Shown: piece after piece, positions 1 through 8,577 of the stretch
Layout of the letters: the number at the start of each line of letters is the position of its first letter
Numbering within the stretch: position 1 is the stretch's first letter
NCBI GenBank assembly: GCA_046290815.1
Contig: JBKBUF010000057.1
Coordinates: 1-10,689, forward strand
Length of the DNA stretch: 10,689 nucleotides
Source of the DNA: JBKBUF01 sp046290815
GTDB lineage: Bacteria > Bacteroidota > Bacteroidia > Cytophagales > Cytophagaceae
Direction of reading: 5' to 3'
Program-made: the position numbers and the translations under genes
Notes under the pieces: model-generated
Told to the model about the DNA's origin: nothing
What the model saw: only the letters and a program-made list of their open reading frames with translations
Database searches by the model: none

Positions 1-57
1 ATTTATATTGCCAATCCTTTCAACCAGCAAAAAAAATCCAGCTATGAAGGAATTTTT

Positions 58-87
58 AACATCACGTACCCCGTGATGTTTTTTTTT
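58..87 (+). terminator. Rho-independent terminator
   Basis: AACATCACG (58-66) pairs perfectly with CGTGATGTT (72-80) around a 5-base loop. The 3' arm runs directly into a T tract up to position 87. This is a textbook intrinsic terminator for plus-strand transcription entering from the left, most simply that of the IS transposase genes. It also shields the downstream surface-protein operon from IS read-through. Confidence 0.85.
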
Positions 88-96
88 ATTTAAAAC

Positions 97-121
97 AATA
101 TGTAGTTGGTCGTAGGGATAC
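97..121 (-). repeat. 25-bp IS terminal inverted repeat (right)
   Basis: Read on the minus strand it starts GTATCCCTACGACC and matches 10573-10597 with no mismatch over 25 bases. The match ends on both sides: the flanking bases are unrelated. IS66-family ends usually begin GTAA and make 8-bp target duplications; this one begins GTAT. The 8 bases outside it (122-129, CCCCAAAC) would be the target duplication of this copy. Confidence 0.7.
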
Positions 122-304
122 CCCCAAACCCCCATCCCAAATCCATCTTCACTTATCCACACTCAAAATCTTTTCTGTGGAAAAGTCCAATGCCCAAATT
201 TCTCCCCGAAAATCACCCGATTTTTACCCAAAAATCCCGCATATTATTTCGATATTTTCTATACCCTGTTACTAAATAAATCCCTAGTAAATCAGCTAGT
301 TATA
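122..304. other. Non-coding leader upstream of the operon
   Basis: No ORF or RNA gene is recognised. The first part is C-rich on the plus strand, with CCCC runs at 122-125 and 129-133 and further short C runs to about 230. It becomes AT-rich toward the promoter. TTATCCACA at 153-161 and the related TGTGGAAAA at 175-183 resemble DnaA boxes, but nothing else suggests an origin. Confidence 0.5.
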
Positions 305-320
305 ATTGTATTTATACAAT
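305..320. promoter_or_regulatory. 16-bp palindrome, candidate operator
   Basis: ATTGTAT-TT-ATACAAT is a perfect inverted repeat with 7-bp arms and a 2-base centre. It ends two bases before the TTTG of the putative -33 element, a good position for a regulator of the five-gene operon. The AT-rich context raises the chance of coincidence and no regulator is encoded in the window. Confidence 0.35.
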
Positions 321-321
321 A

Positions 322-355
322 TTTGTTGATATTTTTTATGGATAAATAGTCTTTG
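322..355 (+). promoter_or_regulatory. Candidate Bacteroidota-type promoter of the surface-protein operon
   Basis: TTTGTTG at 322-328 can serve as the -33 element. TAGTCTTTG at 347-355 resembles the -7 consensus TAnnTTTG with one extra base in the variable part. The spacing (about 18-21 bases) fits the family. Transcription would start near 360, giving an untranslated leader of about 44 bases before the ATG at 404. The candidate amylase promoter (TAGAATTTG) has the same TAG-N2-TTTG form, which adds some support. Confidence 0.45.
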
Positions 356-403
356 CCTGGGGCTTGCGCTAAGTTTGGATCAATCAAAAATTCAAACAAA
401 AAA

Positions 404-3400
404 ATGCAAACCTTAAAGAATTTTCTGATAGTACTTTTTGTCATGGCAGCCAGCTCGGTTGGCTTTGCTCAAAAAACCTCAACGGGTAACGGAGCATGGA
501 ATAATGCCGCTACCTGGACTCCAGCCGGAGTTCCCGGTGCTAATGACGACGTAATTATCGCCGCAGGACATACTGTAACTGTTCCTGCAAATGCTAACTG
601 CAGACTGTTAACAGTCAATGGCACACTAAACATGACCGGTACCGGCATCACCATGGCCATCACTAATAATTCAACATCAGCTGCCGGCTTAACATTAGGC
701 TCCGGATCAAATCTGTTTATCGGTTCTACCAATACATTAGAGTTTACCACCACGCAGGGTACAGGTATCACCAACAATGGAGGTACCATCGCCAGCACGG
801 GAACCAATGGCGCTGACGGCGGAACCATCAGGATAAACACCTGTTGCGGTGGAAGTTTTACAGTCGGAGGTAATTCAGCTACGGTAGTAAACAACCTGAC
901 CTTTGTTCAGAATGCTACATTTAATATAAGCAATACTGCAGGGGTAAGTTTAAGGATCAATGGTACCTTTACCATTCCTAATAACAACTGGGGATGGAAC
1001 GGTGCATCAAGATCTCCTATATATGGTCCGGCTTCAACATTATACATCAACAGAACAGGCCAGGGGCTTAACTCAGGTTCTTCACCTTTAGACAGGGCAT
1101 GGTCACAACAGACAGGTACTATCGGTGTTACCGAAGGTTATCCTAACAACGTAACTGTAGTTAACATCGGAACCTCTAACGGTAGTATCAACGTACCTCC
1201 GAATGTCAATGTAGGTTGGGCTCCAGCAGGTACGGTTGGTCTTAACGGAACATTAAGAATCGGTGACGGTACCAACAGTGCAGCAGTAAGCTTGCACAAC
1301 GTGACCAACTTCAACAGCGGAGGAATAATTGTAGATCATAATTCCGTACTGGTAAGTCCTGCATCAGGGGCTACTTATATCAACAGAGGGAACTTTATTC
1401 TTCAGGGAGCAACAACAGGAACTTACCATAATTATGGTGCCACTATCAATTTTGCAGGTTCAGGCACTATTGCCAGTCCGCAGATAATAAACACCAACGG
1501 TGCATCACTTACATTCCCCTCTATGACGGTTAGCAATGGAACCTATGTGCAGTTGCAAAAGCCGGTAAACATTACCAATACTCTCAACCTGACATCAGGT
1601 TATATAGGAACAAGCACAACGAATTCTCTTACTGTTACCAATACATCCAGCGCTGCTATTACAGGGGGAAGCTCTACTGCTTATGTGGATGGTCCTTTAA
1701 GATGGACATTGCCTGCAACGCCTGCCGGTAACTATGTATTTCCTGTTGGCGACAGAAGCAACAATGGGGGCGCTTATCTACCGCTTACCATGACCGGTGC
1801 AAACTCAACCTCGGGAACTACAGTAACTGTAACAGCAGTAAATACCAACTCAGGTGGTACGCACGATGCGACTATCAGTTCTAAAAGTTCTACCGAATAC
1901 TGGTCAATCGCTACAACAAATCCGCTTACAGGAGGTGCTCAGATCAATGTATCAAGACCTACACCTGTTTCTCCTTTCAATTCTCTTGGCAGTGCTGCTG
2001 CTGCCAATGGTGTGTATACTGCTATAGGCGGATCTGCTTCCGGTAATACAGTAAGCGGCGGTGGTATAGGAAACAACAGTCCGATTTTTATTAATCTTGT
2101 AAATGCATTTCTGAATGTGGTAAGAATAGGTGGAGTAAACGGTGGTGTCAATGCTGCATGTACTCCTACTGCTACAGGTACTCTTGTGGTTGGCGGTGTA
2201 GGTGGAACCCCTCCTTATCAATTCAGTTTGAACGGTGGTCCATACCAGGCATCCAATACATTTACCAATCTTGCCAAAGGAAGCTACAATGTTACTGTAA
2301 GAGATAACACCAATGCTACCAAAACATCAGTGTTAAAAGTTTTAGGTCCATTACAAATCAATGGCAATGATCAGGATGTGGACATTTGTGTTGGAGAGTC
2401 TACAACACTTACTGCTACTAATCTTCAGAATACTTCCGCTACCTATTCATGGTCACCCGGCGGGCAAACTACTGCAAGCATCACGGTGTCTCCCACCGTT
2501 CCTACAACCTATACTGTTACCAGTACTATATATGCCAATAATCTTATAAGCGGTGGCAGCTTTGAGTCAGGACTTCCTTCAGGCATGACCGCAGGTTACA
2601 CAGCTCCTCCTTCTACAGGATATTTCAGTACTCCCGGCAATGGTGGTTACTACATCATCAGTAATTCCGGTACTGTTCTTTGCACTAACTTTAATTCATT
2701 TTTCCCTCAGCATGGCAGCAATTTCTTCATCGCTGACGGAAATATTAACAGTACTAATGTATACAATATCACAATAGGCGGACTTACTCCCGGCACTATA
2801 TACCGTTATTCTTTCTGGTATGCATCAGGTAGCAATGATCCTGTGAAGTCTCAGCTACGTACTACTGTGGTTGGAGGTAACATTGTTTCCGGAAGCGGAG
2901 ACCTGACCACTTCCAACACCACTGCATGGACTCAGGCTGTTTATAACATCAATGCAACTGCAGCAACGATGACTATCAGCCTTACCAATTTGCTGGCACC
3001 GGGACATACCAATGGAAATGATTTCTTTCTTGATAATATAGAATTCCTATCACCTTGTGTTGTTACCACTTCGGTAAAGGTAACTGTAAACTGTGTTTTA
3101 CCTGTTGAATACCTTTATTTTAATGCTGAAAAGCAAGGTGCTGGAGCCTTACTTACCTGGGGAACATCGCAGGAAAAGAACGCCTCACATTTTGTGGTGA
3201 TGAAATCTGTGGATGGAATTTCTTTCGAACCAATCGGAACCGTAAAGGCTGCCGGCAACAGTTCTGCGCCCCTTTCGTATGCCTTCATTGATCCTTCCGT
3301 CTCAGCAGGTGTAACTTATTATCAACTTGCACAATACGATCTGGATGGTTCGGTAAATTTCAGTACCATAAAAGCAGTTCACAAAGATGGTATCAGCACT

Positions 3401-3631
3401 GTACTGGTGGTTCCAAATCCTAACAGCGGAATTTTTTCTGTGATGCTGGATAAACAAGGTGAGGCTGATATTTTTATCAATATCTTCAATTCGATAGGTC
3501 AACTGGTTTTGGCAGACAGGATGGCAGATACTTTTAAAACAATAGATATTTCTGCTCTAGCAACAGGGATATATTATTTGCAAATAAGCACAGAGCAGGA
3601 AACAGTAGTGACTAAAGTTGTGAAGGAATAA
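404..3631 (+). CDS. T9SS-exported multidomain surface protein (SprB repeat, CBM-like domain, type A sorting domain)
   Basis: This predicted secreted or cell-surface protein of 1075 aa is likely an adhesin or glycan-binding protein. Start: the ATG at 404 is chosen over the in-frame TTG at 353 because it opens a clean signal peptide (MQTLKNF, hydrophobic core, GFA|Q near residue 22) behind an A-rich leader. Order: residues ~33-58 carry TWTPAGVPGANDDVII, typical of G8-like starts of beta-solenoid proteins; ~60-425 are Gly/Thr/Asn-rich beta-solenoid-like repeats; ~425-580 contain the VDGPLRW...FPVGD block common in such Bacteroidota proteins; ~585-646 form an SprB-type repeat (GGTPPYQFSLNGG, then GSYNVTVRDNTN); ~660-710 are Ig/PKD-like; ~712-885 a lectin or CBM-like jelly roll (GGSFESG to FFLDNIEF); ~898-996 FN3-like (LPVEYLYF, YYQLAQYDLDG); ~1000-1075 a T9SS type A sorting domain (PNPNSG, GIYYLQI, C-terminal VVKE). 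It is first in the operon. Function beyond surface binding is not shown; no catalytic motif was recognised. Confidence 0.88.
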   Translation: MQTLKNFLIVLFVMAASSVGFAQKTSTGNGAWNNAATWTPAGVPGANDDVIIAAGHTVTVPANANCRLLTVNGTLNMTGTGITMAITNNSTSAAGLTLGSGSNLFIGSTNTLEFTTTQGTGITNNGGTIASTGTNGADGGTIRINTCCGGSFTVGGNSATVVNNLTFVQNATFNISNTAGVSLRINGTFTIPNNNWGWNGASRSPIYGPASTLYINRTGQGLNSGSSPLDRAWSQQTGTIGVTEGYPNNVTVVNIGTSNGSINVPPNVNVGWAPAGTVGLNGTLRIGDGTNSAAVSLHNVTNFNSGGIIVDHNSVLVSPASGATYINRGNFILQGATTGTYHNYGATINFAGSGTIASPQIINTNGASLTFPSMTVSNGTYVQLQKPVNITNTLNLTSGYIGTSTTNSLTVTNTSSAAITGGSSTAYVDGPLRWTLPATPAGNYVFPVGDRSNNGGAYLPLTMTGANSTSGTTVTVTAVNTNSGGTHDATISSKSSTEYWSIATTNPLTGGAQINVSRPTPVSPFNSLGSAAAANGVYTAIGGSASGNTVSGGGIGNNSPIFINLVNAFLNVVRIGGVNGGVNAACTPTATGTLVVGGVGGTPPYQFSLNGGPYQASNTFTNLAKGSYNVTVRDNTNATKTSVLKVLGPLQINGNDQDVDICVGESTTLTATNLQNTSATYSWSPGGQTTASITVSPTVPTTYTVTSTIYANNLISGGSFESGLPSGMTAGYTAPPSTGYFSTPGNGGYYIISNSGTVLCTNFNSFFPQHGSNFFIADGNINSTNVYNITIGGLTPGTIYRYSFWYASGSNDPVKSQLRTTVVGGNIVSGSGDLTTSNTTAWTQAVYNINATAATMTISLTNLLAPGHTNGNDFFLDNIEFLSPCVVTTSVKVTVNCVLPVEYLYFNAEKQGAGALLTWGTSQEKNASHFVVMKSVDGISFEPIGTVKAAGNSSAPLSYAFIDPSVSAGVTYYQLAQYDLDGSVNFSTIKAVHKDGISTVLVVPNPNSGIFSVMLDKQGEADIFINIFNSIGQLVLADRMADTFKTIDISALATGIYYLQISTEQETVVTKVVKE

Positions 3632-3660
3632 CATTATTCGGAATTCTAAAGATAAAAGCT

Positions 3661-5781
3661 TTGAAAAGGTATTTCACATTGTTATTGTTTGGTCTGTTTT
3701 GTTACCCGGTATTTGCCTGTAACGATGCTGACACACTTGGCGCCAAAGCGCCGGTGGTCAGATCAGCACCGATGAATATTATCGGACTGACAGCCAATAA
3801 AGAGAACTCTCCAAGGAGGTGGTTCGACGGCATGCGTTACTCCGGTTTTACCAGAGTATTCGGTTTCTACAGAAACATGAAAGAGATTTATGATATGCCT
3901 CCTGCCGAAGGTCTTACCCTGCCTGTGAATTTAACCATCGGAGATGGATACCAGATGCCTTTAATGCTTTTCAGACTCGAAGGTAACCCTTCTGCAAAAA
4001 CTGCTTTTCAGATGGAGTATCAGTTTGACCATAGATTTCTCAGAACAACTCCGCTTACCGATAAGCATGGAAGATATGCAAACCTGTTCGTGATATTTAA
4101 CCTTCAGGGTTCAGTAAATACAAGCTTTGGTACCTATAAAATGATAGCAGGTGGTGGAGCCAACTGGTACAGACTAAGTCCTTTCACCTTGTGGGGTTAT
4201 CAGTACCGTGACGATCTTTTTGAAAGACTACCATGGGAACCTGAAGGTCATGATTTCGACAGATATAATTCTTACTATTACCTGGGAGACATGCCAAGAG
4301 ATATGCGTTTCGGAAGACAGGCTACTCAGGGATTTATACTCGAAGGTACTAATATGCCGGCTGGATTCGATGCGGCACTGCTTTATGGTAAAACCAATAC
4401 CAGCGGCGGATTTCAGGGATTTGCAAGCAGGGATCCGAAAAATATGTTCGGTACGAGAATCGGTAAGATGCTTGGTGATCATAAATTGGGATTCTCCTAC
4501 TTCAACCAGTATGGATACAACGGCAATAAAGTAGACTATAAAAAGATCCCTCGCAACGGAGATACACTCTATGTGGAGGACAACAGAATCAGTCAGCTCG
4601 TAACAACTGTAGATGGTCGATTTGAGTTCAAACACTTTAACTTCTTTGCTGAGGTGGGTGCAGGATCTTATTTCAGCAACAGTTATCATGCAGGCTTAAG
4701 AGACAATGCAAAACCGGGAGTAGGTAATGTAAGCAGATATAAAAGAAAGTGGAGCGAGTCTCTTTTCTTTGAAATCACTACCAAGAAAGAGCTTACCAGA
4801 ATTCCTCTGAGAGTTAATCTTTACAGAATAGGTGCTATGGTGGTGAATAACTCCAATGCCATAGTGAACACTTCTGTGGAAGAAGCCAAGCCGGGACTAG
4901 ATACGCCTGACGAATACAATACCTTGTACTATGACGGAATGGTGACGGAGGTGGGACAGCTGGCTAACAACAGACAAGGGATAAATCTTTTTGCTGTGAA
5001 AAATTACAGAAAGCTTATCGCTAAGTTTTCTGTGGGAATAGCTCAGGAAATACAAAATCTGGCAGGAGATATGAGGAACGGAGCAAGAGCCAATGTGATT
5101 GCCGGATCGAAAGCAGACAGTGTTACCAGAGTTCCTTTTACCAATAGCATTACCTATGAACACAGACTCAATGGTCTCACCAGATCCAGGTTTGCTTTCT
5201 ATAAAAGGTTTACCGGGCCTTATGGCAGACAACATGGAATATTCAGAAGATCTTTTGAAAATTTAGCTATCACCGATGAAGAGATAAACTATAAAAAATC
5301 CTTCAGCACTTTCGACCTTGATTTGAAATATAAAATAAAGCTGTTTGGCAGAGAGTTGATACTTACTAATTTCACCAGCTTCAACTCTGTACAGGAAAAC
5401 TGGTCACCCATACCAGTATTCACAGATAAAGCATTCTTAAGATTGTTCTATGAAGAGTTTATGGCTTTCTATGCATTTCATAATAAGATCACACTTGTCG
5501 GATTTTTTGGCACAGAGAGAGTATTGGGTAATCACAGGACTGAGCTTGCTGATGAAAACGGAAATCTGATCACCAATGATCAGGGAAGACCGATAGCAGA
5601 TCCGAACGGAAAGCCTATTCATCAGATCGGGTATGGATATGGTCTTGGACTGGACTATAACTTTCATGCCCGTGCCAGCCTTCATTTAAGAAGCCGTTGG
5701 TTCACACATAAGGACAAAAACTTTACCAGAGATAGATTCAAAGGTAATGAGGTATCAGCAGAATTTAACATTTTCTTTTAA
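3661..5781 (+). CDS. Predicted outer-membrane beta-barrel protein, 706 aa, family unknown
   Basis: I do not recognise the family. A TTG start is used: it is the only start that places a signal peptide at the N-terminus (MKRYFTLLLFGLFCYPVFA, probable cleavage before C20), and no in-frame ATG lies between it and the previous gene's stop. VFAC is a poor lipobox because of the Phe, so signal peptidase I processing is favoured. The rest is rich in Tyr/Phe/Trp/Arg/Gly in alternating strands with polar turns, such as ADENGNLITNDQGRPIADP near residues 630-650. The C-terminus, EFNIFF, ends in Phe as outer-membrane barrels do. No TonB box or plug domain is evident, so it is not SusC-like. It starts 29 bases after the exported surface protein with no terminator between, and its stop overlaps the next start by one base. 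It may be a porin or a surface anchoring or assembly barrel. Confidence 0.75.
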   Translation: MKRYFTLLLFGLFCYPVFACNDADTLGAKAPVVRSAPMNIIGLTANKENSPRRWFDGMRYSGFTRVFGFYRNMKEIYDMPPAEGLTLPVNLTIGDGYQMPLMLFRLEGNPSAKTAFQMEYQFDHRFLRTTPLTDKHGRYANLFVIFNLQGSVNTSFGTYKMIAGGGANWYRLSPFTLWGYQYRDDLFERLPWEPEGHDFDRYNSYYYLGDMPRDMRFGRQATQGFILEGTNMPAGFDAALLYGKTNTSGGFQGFASRDPKNMFGTRIGKMLGDHKLGFSYFNQYGYNGNKVDYKKIPRNGDTLYVEDNRISQLVTTVDGRFEFKHFNFFAEVGAGSYFSNSYHAGLRDNAKPGVGNVSRYKRKWSESLFFEITTKKELTRIPLRVNLYRIGAMVVNNSNAIVNTSVEEAKPGLDTPDEYNTLYYDGMVTEVGQLANNRQGINLFAVKNYRKLIAKFSVGIAQEIQNLAGDMRNGARANVIAGSKADSVTRVPFTNSITYEHRLNGLTRSRFAFYKRFTGPYGRQHGIFRRSFENLAITDEEINYKKSFSTFDLDLKYKIKLFGRELILTNFTSFNSVQENWSPIPVFTDKAFLRLFYEEFMAFYAFHNKITLVGFFGTERVLGNHRTELADENGNLITNDQGRPIADPNGKPIHQIGYGYGLGLDYNFHARASLHLRSRWFTHKDKNFTRDRFKGNEVSAEFNIFF

Positions 5782-7520
5782 TGAGAAAGATTAATAAAAT
5801 ATTCGCCCTTGCAGTTTCTGTAATTTCCATTGGAAATTTTTCAGACGCATCTGCACAAAATGTTTACTTTTCAGGAGTAGGCCGTGCTCTCGTTACTAAC
5901 GAGACACTTAAAGACGATACCGACCCTGCCTCAAAGCTGAAGGCTACAGGTGGATATACCATCTTCGACCTTGGTATATATGCAAGCCCTAACGAAGTGC
6001 TGAGAGGTGGAGTAATCCTGAGAGCAAGAAATGAATTCGGAGGATTCTTCGGACAAGGAGCAGGTTTTGAGTTCAGACAGTTGCAGATGGAAGGTATTAT
6101 CGCAAAGAAAGTAAAATATGAACTGGGTGATATTTATCTTACTCATACTCCTTACACGCTTTGGAACTCTGAGAATATTTATAGCTTCAATAAATATGAG
6201 TCGCCATTGTTTACCATAAGAAGAGATATCGTGAATTATGAAAATTTCTTCATCGGCAATGCATGGCGTATGCAGGGTTTCAATGCCAAGTCGAAAGTGA
6301 ATTTCACCAAAGGTGCGGAGAGCGCGGAGATAAGAGCTTATGGTGGCCGTACCATGCCTACTAATTTTCTCTCCATTCCTGACAGATATTTTTACGGAGG
6401 ACGTGTGGATGTTGTGCAGAGCAAATACTTTAGAATAGCCGGAAACCTTGCTGGTATAAGTGACATTGCAGGCACAGTAAAAAATGCCAGTGTGAATTAT
6501 GAAAACCTTGTATATACTGCTGATTTTGCATTGACAGGAGAAATCAATGATAAATTTAAATTATCATTTACAGGAGAAGCCGGAGCTTCAAAGTTTCAAT
6601 TGAAGAGAGAATCTGATTCTCTTAGAAATGAATTCAACGATTATTTTTATGATCTTGGATTGAAAGCAACACACAAGCCAATGAATCTTACTGTCGGGGT
6701 TTCTTACAGAAACGTAGGTTTCAACTTCAATAGTCCGATGGCTCAGACCAGAAGAATTGCTCAGCCGGGTGACATAGGTCTTACCACTTTCCCTATGATG
6801 AACAATGGCCTTACCACTCGTCCGTTTACCTTGTTTGATCCTTATGTGCAGGAAACAAATTTTTATAACCAGTCCATCTCAACAACATTGATGAATTACC
6901 TGGTACAGTATGATATGGTGGAGCCTTATGGTAAAGCTACTCCCAACAGAAAAGGATTTACTTTCAGCGCTGATATGTCAAAGCCGGATGAATTGTTTAA
7001 TGCAGGTTTGGATGTAAGTCTATTGTCAGAAATTGTTTCCGAAGGTGATTCTGTAACACAGGCAAAAAGAAAGTTTACCATGATCAGAGGAGGGATGGTA
7101 TTCAATGTAAACAAGCTTTTGAAAATGGAGAAGAAAATCGCGCTGCATGCAGGATACAGAGCTGAAAGTTCAAGAAGAGACGGAACCAATCCGGTGAATC
7201 TGTCCAATTCTTTAATGGACCTTGGAATGTCTGTAGAGGTAGTTAAAAATCTTCAGCTTCTGGGTGGTGTAAAATTGTTTAACGTTAAGGGAGAAGAGAT
7301 ACAAAACGGAAGAGATGAGCTGAATCAGATAGTATCATTTGGTCCGGCAGCTAATTTTAATGAAAGTCAGAATATCATCGCAGCAGGTCTGCGTTATGAT
7401 TATGACAAGTCAGGATATTTCAGTATGCATTATCATCTGGTAGATTTCAAAAACGGACTGGTGCCAAATCAGAATATGAATATGAATCAGATGTTTTTTG
7501 TATTCGGTCTGAAGTTCTAA
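5781..7520 (+). CDS. Predicted outer-membrane beta-barrel protein, 579 aa, family unknown
   Basis: The ATG shares its A with the TAA of the preceding gene (TAATG), so the two are probably translationally coupled and made in a fixed ratio. The signal peptide is MRKINKIFALAVSVISIGNF followed by SDASAQ, cleaved near residue 25. The mature part is a run of amphipathic, aromatic-rich strands without low-complexity linkers, and it ends MFFVFGLKF with a terminal Phe, again a barrel signature. The N-terminal ~150 residues (YTIFDLGIYASPNEVLRGGVI, then FRQLQMEGII and KYELGDIYLTHTPYTLW) look like consecutive hairpins rather than a plug. No enzyme motif or TonB box was seen. It could be the partner of the 706-aa barrel in an outer-membrane complex, or a second pore. 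I cannot name a family. Confidence 0.75.
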   Translation: MRKINKIFALAVSVISIGNFSDASAQNVYFSGVGRALVTNETLKDDTDPASKLKATGGYTIFDLGIYASPNEVLRGGVILRARNEFGGFFGQGAGFEFRQLQMEGIIAKKVKYELGDIYLTHTPYTLWNSENIYSFNKYESPLFTIRRDIVNYENFFIGNAWRMQGFNAKSKVNFTKGAESAEIRAYGGRTMPTNFLSIPDRYFYGGRVDVVQSKYFRIAGNLAGISDIAGTVKNASVNYENLVYTADFALTGEINDKFKLSFTGEAGASKFQLKRESDSLRNEFNDYFYDLGLKATHKPMNLTVGVSYRNVGFNFNSPMAQTRRIAQPGDIGLTTFPMMNNGLTTRPFTLFDPYVQETNFYNQSISTTLMNYLVQYDMVEPYGKATPNRKGFTFSADMSKPDELFNAGLDVSLLSEIVSEGDSVTQAKRKFTMIRGGMVFNVNKLLKMEKKIALHAGYRAESSRRDGTNPVNLSNSLMDLGMSVEVVKNLQLLGGVKLFNVKGEEIQNGRDELNQIVSFGPAANFNESQNIIAAGLRYDYDKSGYFSMHYHLVDFKNGLVPNQNMNMNQMFFVFGLKF

Positions 7521-7538
7521 ACTAAAAACGCAGGTATT

Positions 7539-8570
7539 ATGAGGTACATTAAAATATATACCATTCTTGCCTTCCTTTTGTCAGGGCTTATATCCTGCAA
7601 AAGAGAGAAGACAGATTTTATTGGTCCTGCCTATATTTCGGCGCCTGAAGGCTTTGCTGTAAGTAATTTTACTGCTTCACCAGGAAGTGTAAACTTCGCT
7701 ACCGGTAATGTTATGTTTAATGCTACCTTTACACATGCAGTTACCTGGACACTTACCATCACCGGAAAAACTTCAGGTGCGGTAAGGATTATTCAAGGCA
7801 CGTCCGATAAACTGGAGAATGTTAAATGGACAGGAACTCATGACGGTGTTGCTTTTTTCAGAAGAAATGAAGTAGCAGTTGGTGTGCTGTCATTCTTTGG
7901 TACCAACCTGACTGCAGAAAGTAATGAAGTAACCCTTACTGGTTTGCAGGATTTTACCACCTGTGGATTTTTTCCAAGATTCGGCGATTTTGAAAGTAAT
8001 ATCAGGGCGAATCCTCCTTACTGGAACAGGTTTAATGTAACCGATCAGGGTGTATCATCCAATGCTGTAGATTTCAATGGCAAGCCTGTTCCCTCAGTTC
8101 AGGGTAATAGTTATTACTACATGAGAGGATTGGGTAATGACAGGATATTTGTCGATGGTATTCAGTACATCGGTGGCATGCCTGCAGGAATACCTGAAGA
8201 TGCAACGAAGGTCTGGTTCAATATTTATCTGTACGGCACAGGAGATCCTAATGCTTCTGTCAACCTGGAGTTACAGGAAGCAGATGGAACAGGAGCTACA
8301 GCAGGGTACCAGGGAGAAGAAGATGATGGATTTGTTGCAACTGTCAACCTGAACCATACCGGGTGGAAGTTGTTCAGTTTTAAATACAGCACTTTGCTGC
8401 CAAGTCAGTCTGCTGCATTCGGTGGTAGCGGAAACAAGAAACATGAACCACATAATTTGCAACATATAGTGGTTGCATTGCTGAAGGCCAATAACCCTGA
8501 CAAGCCTGTGGAAGTGTATTTTGACTTTCCAATTATTACTGTGGGTGGTCCATTTAAACCATGTAAATAA
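7539..8570 (+). CDS. Lipoprotein with Ig-like and carbohydrate-binding-like domains, 343 aa
   Basis: Its N-terminus is a lipoprotein signal: MRYIKIYTILAFLLSG followed by the lipobox LISC with the acylated Cys at 20. Charged residues right after it (KREKTD) could act as a Bacteroidota surface-export signal, though they do not match the known consensus exactly. Residues ~35-140 are an Ig-like sandwich containing WTGTHDG and EVAVGVLSFFG, similar in style to FlgD-type Ig repeats. Residues ~142-343 read as a galactose-binding-like (CBM-type) jelly roll, beginning FPRFGDFESN and passing through TKVWFNIYLYGTGD, LELQEADG, GWKLFSFKYS and VEVYFDFPII. The gene lies 18 bases after the second barrel gene. 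Role inferred: a lipid-anchored outer-membrane protein binding a glycan, comparable in architecture, not proven homology, to SusE/SusF proteins. No enzymatic residues were recognised. Confidence 0.7.
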   Translation: MRYIKIYTILAFLLSGLISCKREKTDFIGPAYISAPEGFAVSNFTASPGSVNFATGNVMFNATFTHAVTWTLTITGKTSGAVRIIQGTSDKLENVKWTGTHDGVAFFRRNEVAVGVLSFFGTNLTAESNEVTLTGLQDFTTCGFFPRFGDFESNIRANPPYWNRFNVTDQGVSSNAVDFNGKPVPSVQGNSYYYMRGLGNDRIFVDGIQYIGGMPAGIPEDATKVWFNIYLYGTGDPNASVNLELQEADGTGATAGYQGEEDDGFVATVNLNHTGWKLFSFKYSTLLPSQSAAFGGSGNKKHEPHNLQHIVVALLKANNPDKPVEVYFDFPIITVGGPFKPCK

Positions 8571-8577
8571 AGGATCT

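Larger units (their letters stand above)
1..121 (+). mobile_element. Right end of an IS66-like insertion sequence (partial)
   Basis: The last 25 bases of this segment (97-121) are the exact reverse complement of 10573-10597, the point where the alpha-amylase reading frame is interrupted near the other end of the window. Two inverted copies of a 25-bp sequence, one at a gene break and one next to a strong terminator, fit the two termini of one IS type. This copy would be the 3' end, with its transposase genes lying to the left outside the window on the plus strand and the terminator at 58-87 closing their transcription. No convincing transposase C-terminus can be read in any frame of 1-57. The family name is borrowed from the ORF start in the right-hand copy. 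Seen: the exact repeat. Inferred: IS boundary and orientation. Confidence 0.6.

Noticed and set aside
1..57. C-terminus of the left IS transposase
   Set aside because: All three plus frames were read; none ends in a recognisable transposase tail, so no coding feature is claimed there.
153..183. Pair of DnaA-box-like sequences (TTATCCACA and inverted TGTGGAAAA)
   Set aside because: Only one is a consensus match, and there is no AT-rich unwinding cluster, dnaA/dnaN or rep gene. It is probably chance.
469..894. Minus-strand ORF of 141 codons, and other minus-strand ORFs inside the long genes
   Set aside because: They are mirror frames of strong plus-strand genes. Their translations are Pro/Val- or Ser/Cys-rich with no domain, and no promoter or spacing supports them.
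2361..2549. Short plus-strand ORFs inside the large genes (also 4208-4534 and 8137-8352)
   Set aside because: They are out-of-frame shadows of the T9SS protein, the first barrel and the first lipoprotein, which have clear domain or signal features.
3661..7520. SusC/SusD-type transporter pair
   Set aside because: No plug domain or TonB box is seen in either barrel, both are shorter than typical SusC proteins (about 1000 aa), and no SusD-like helical lipoprotein is present.
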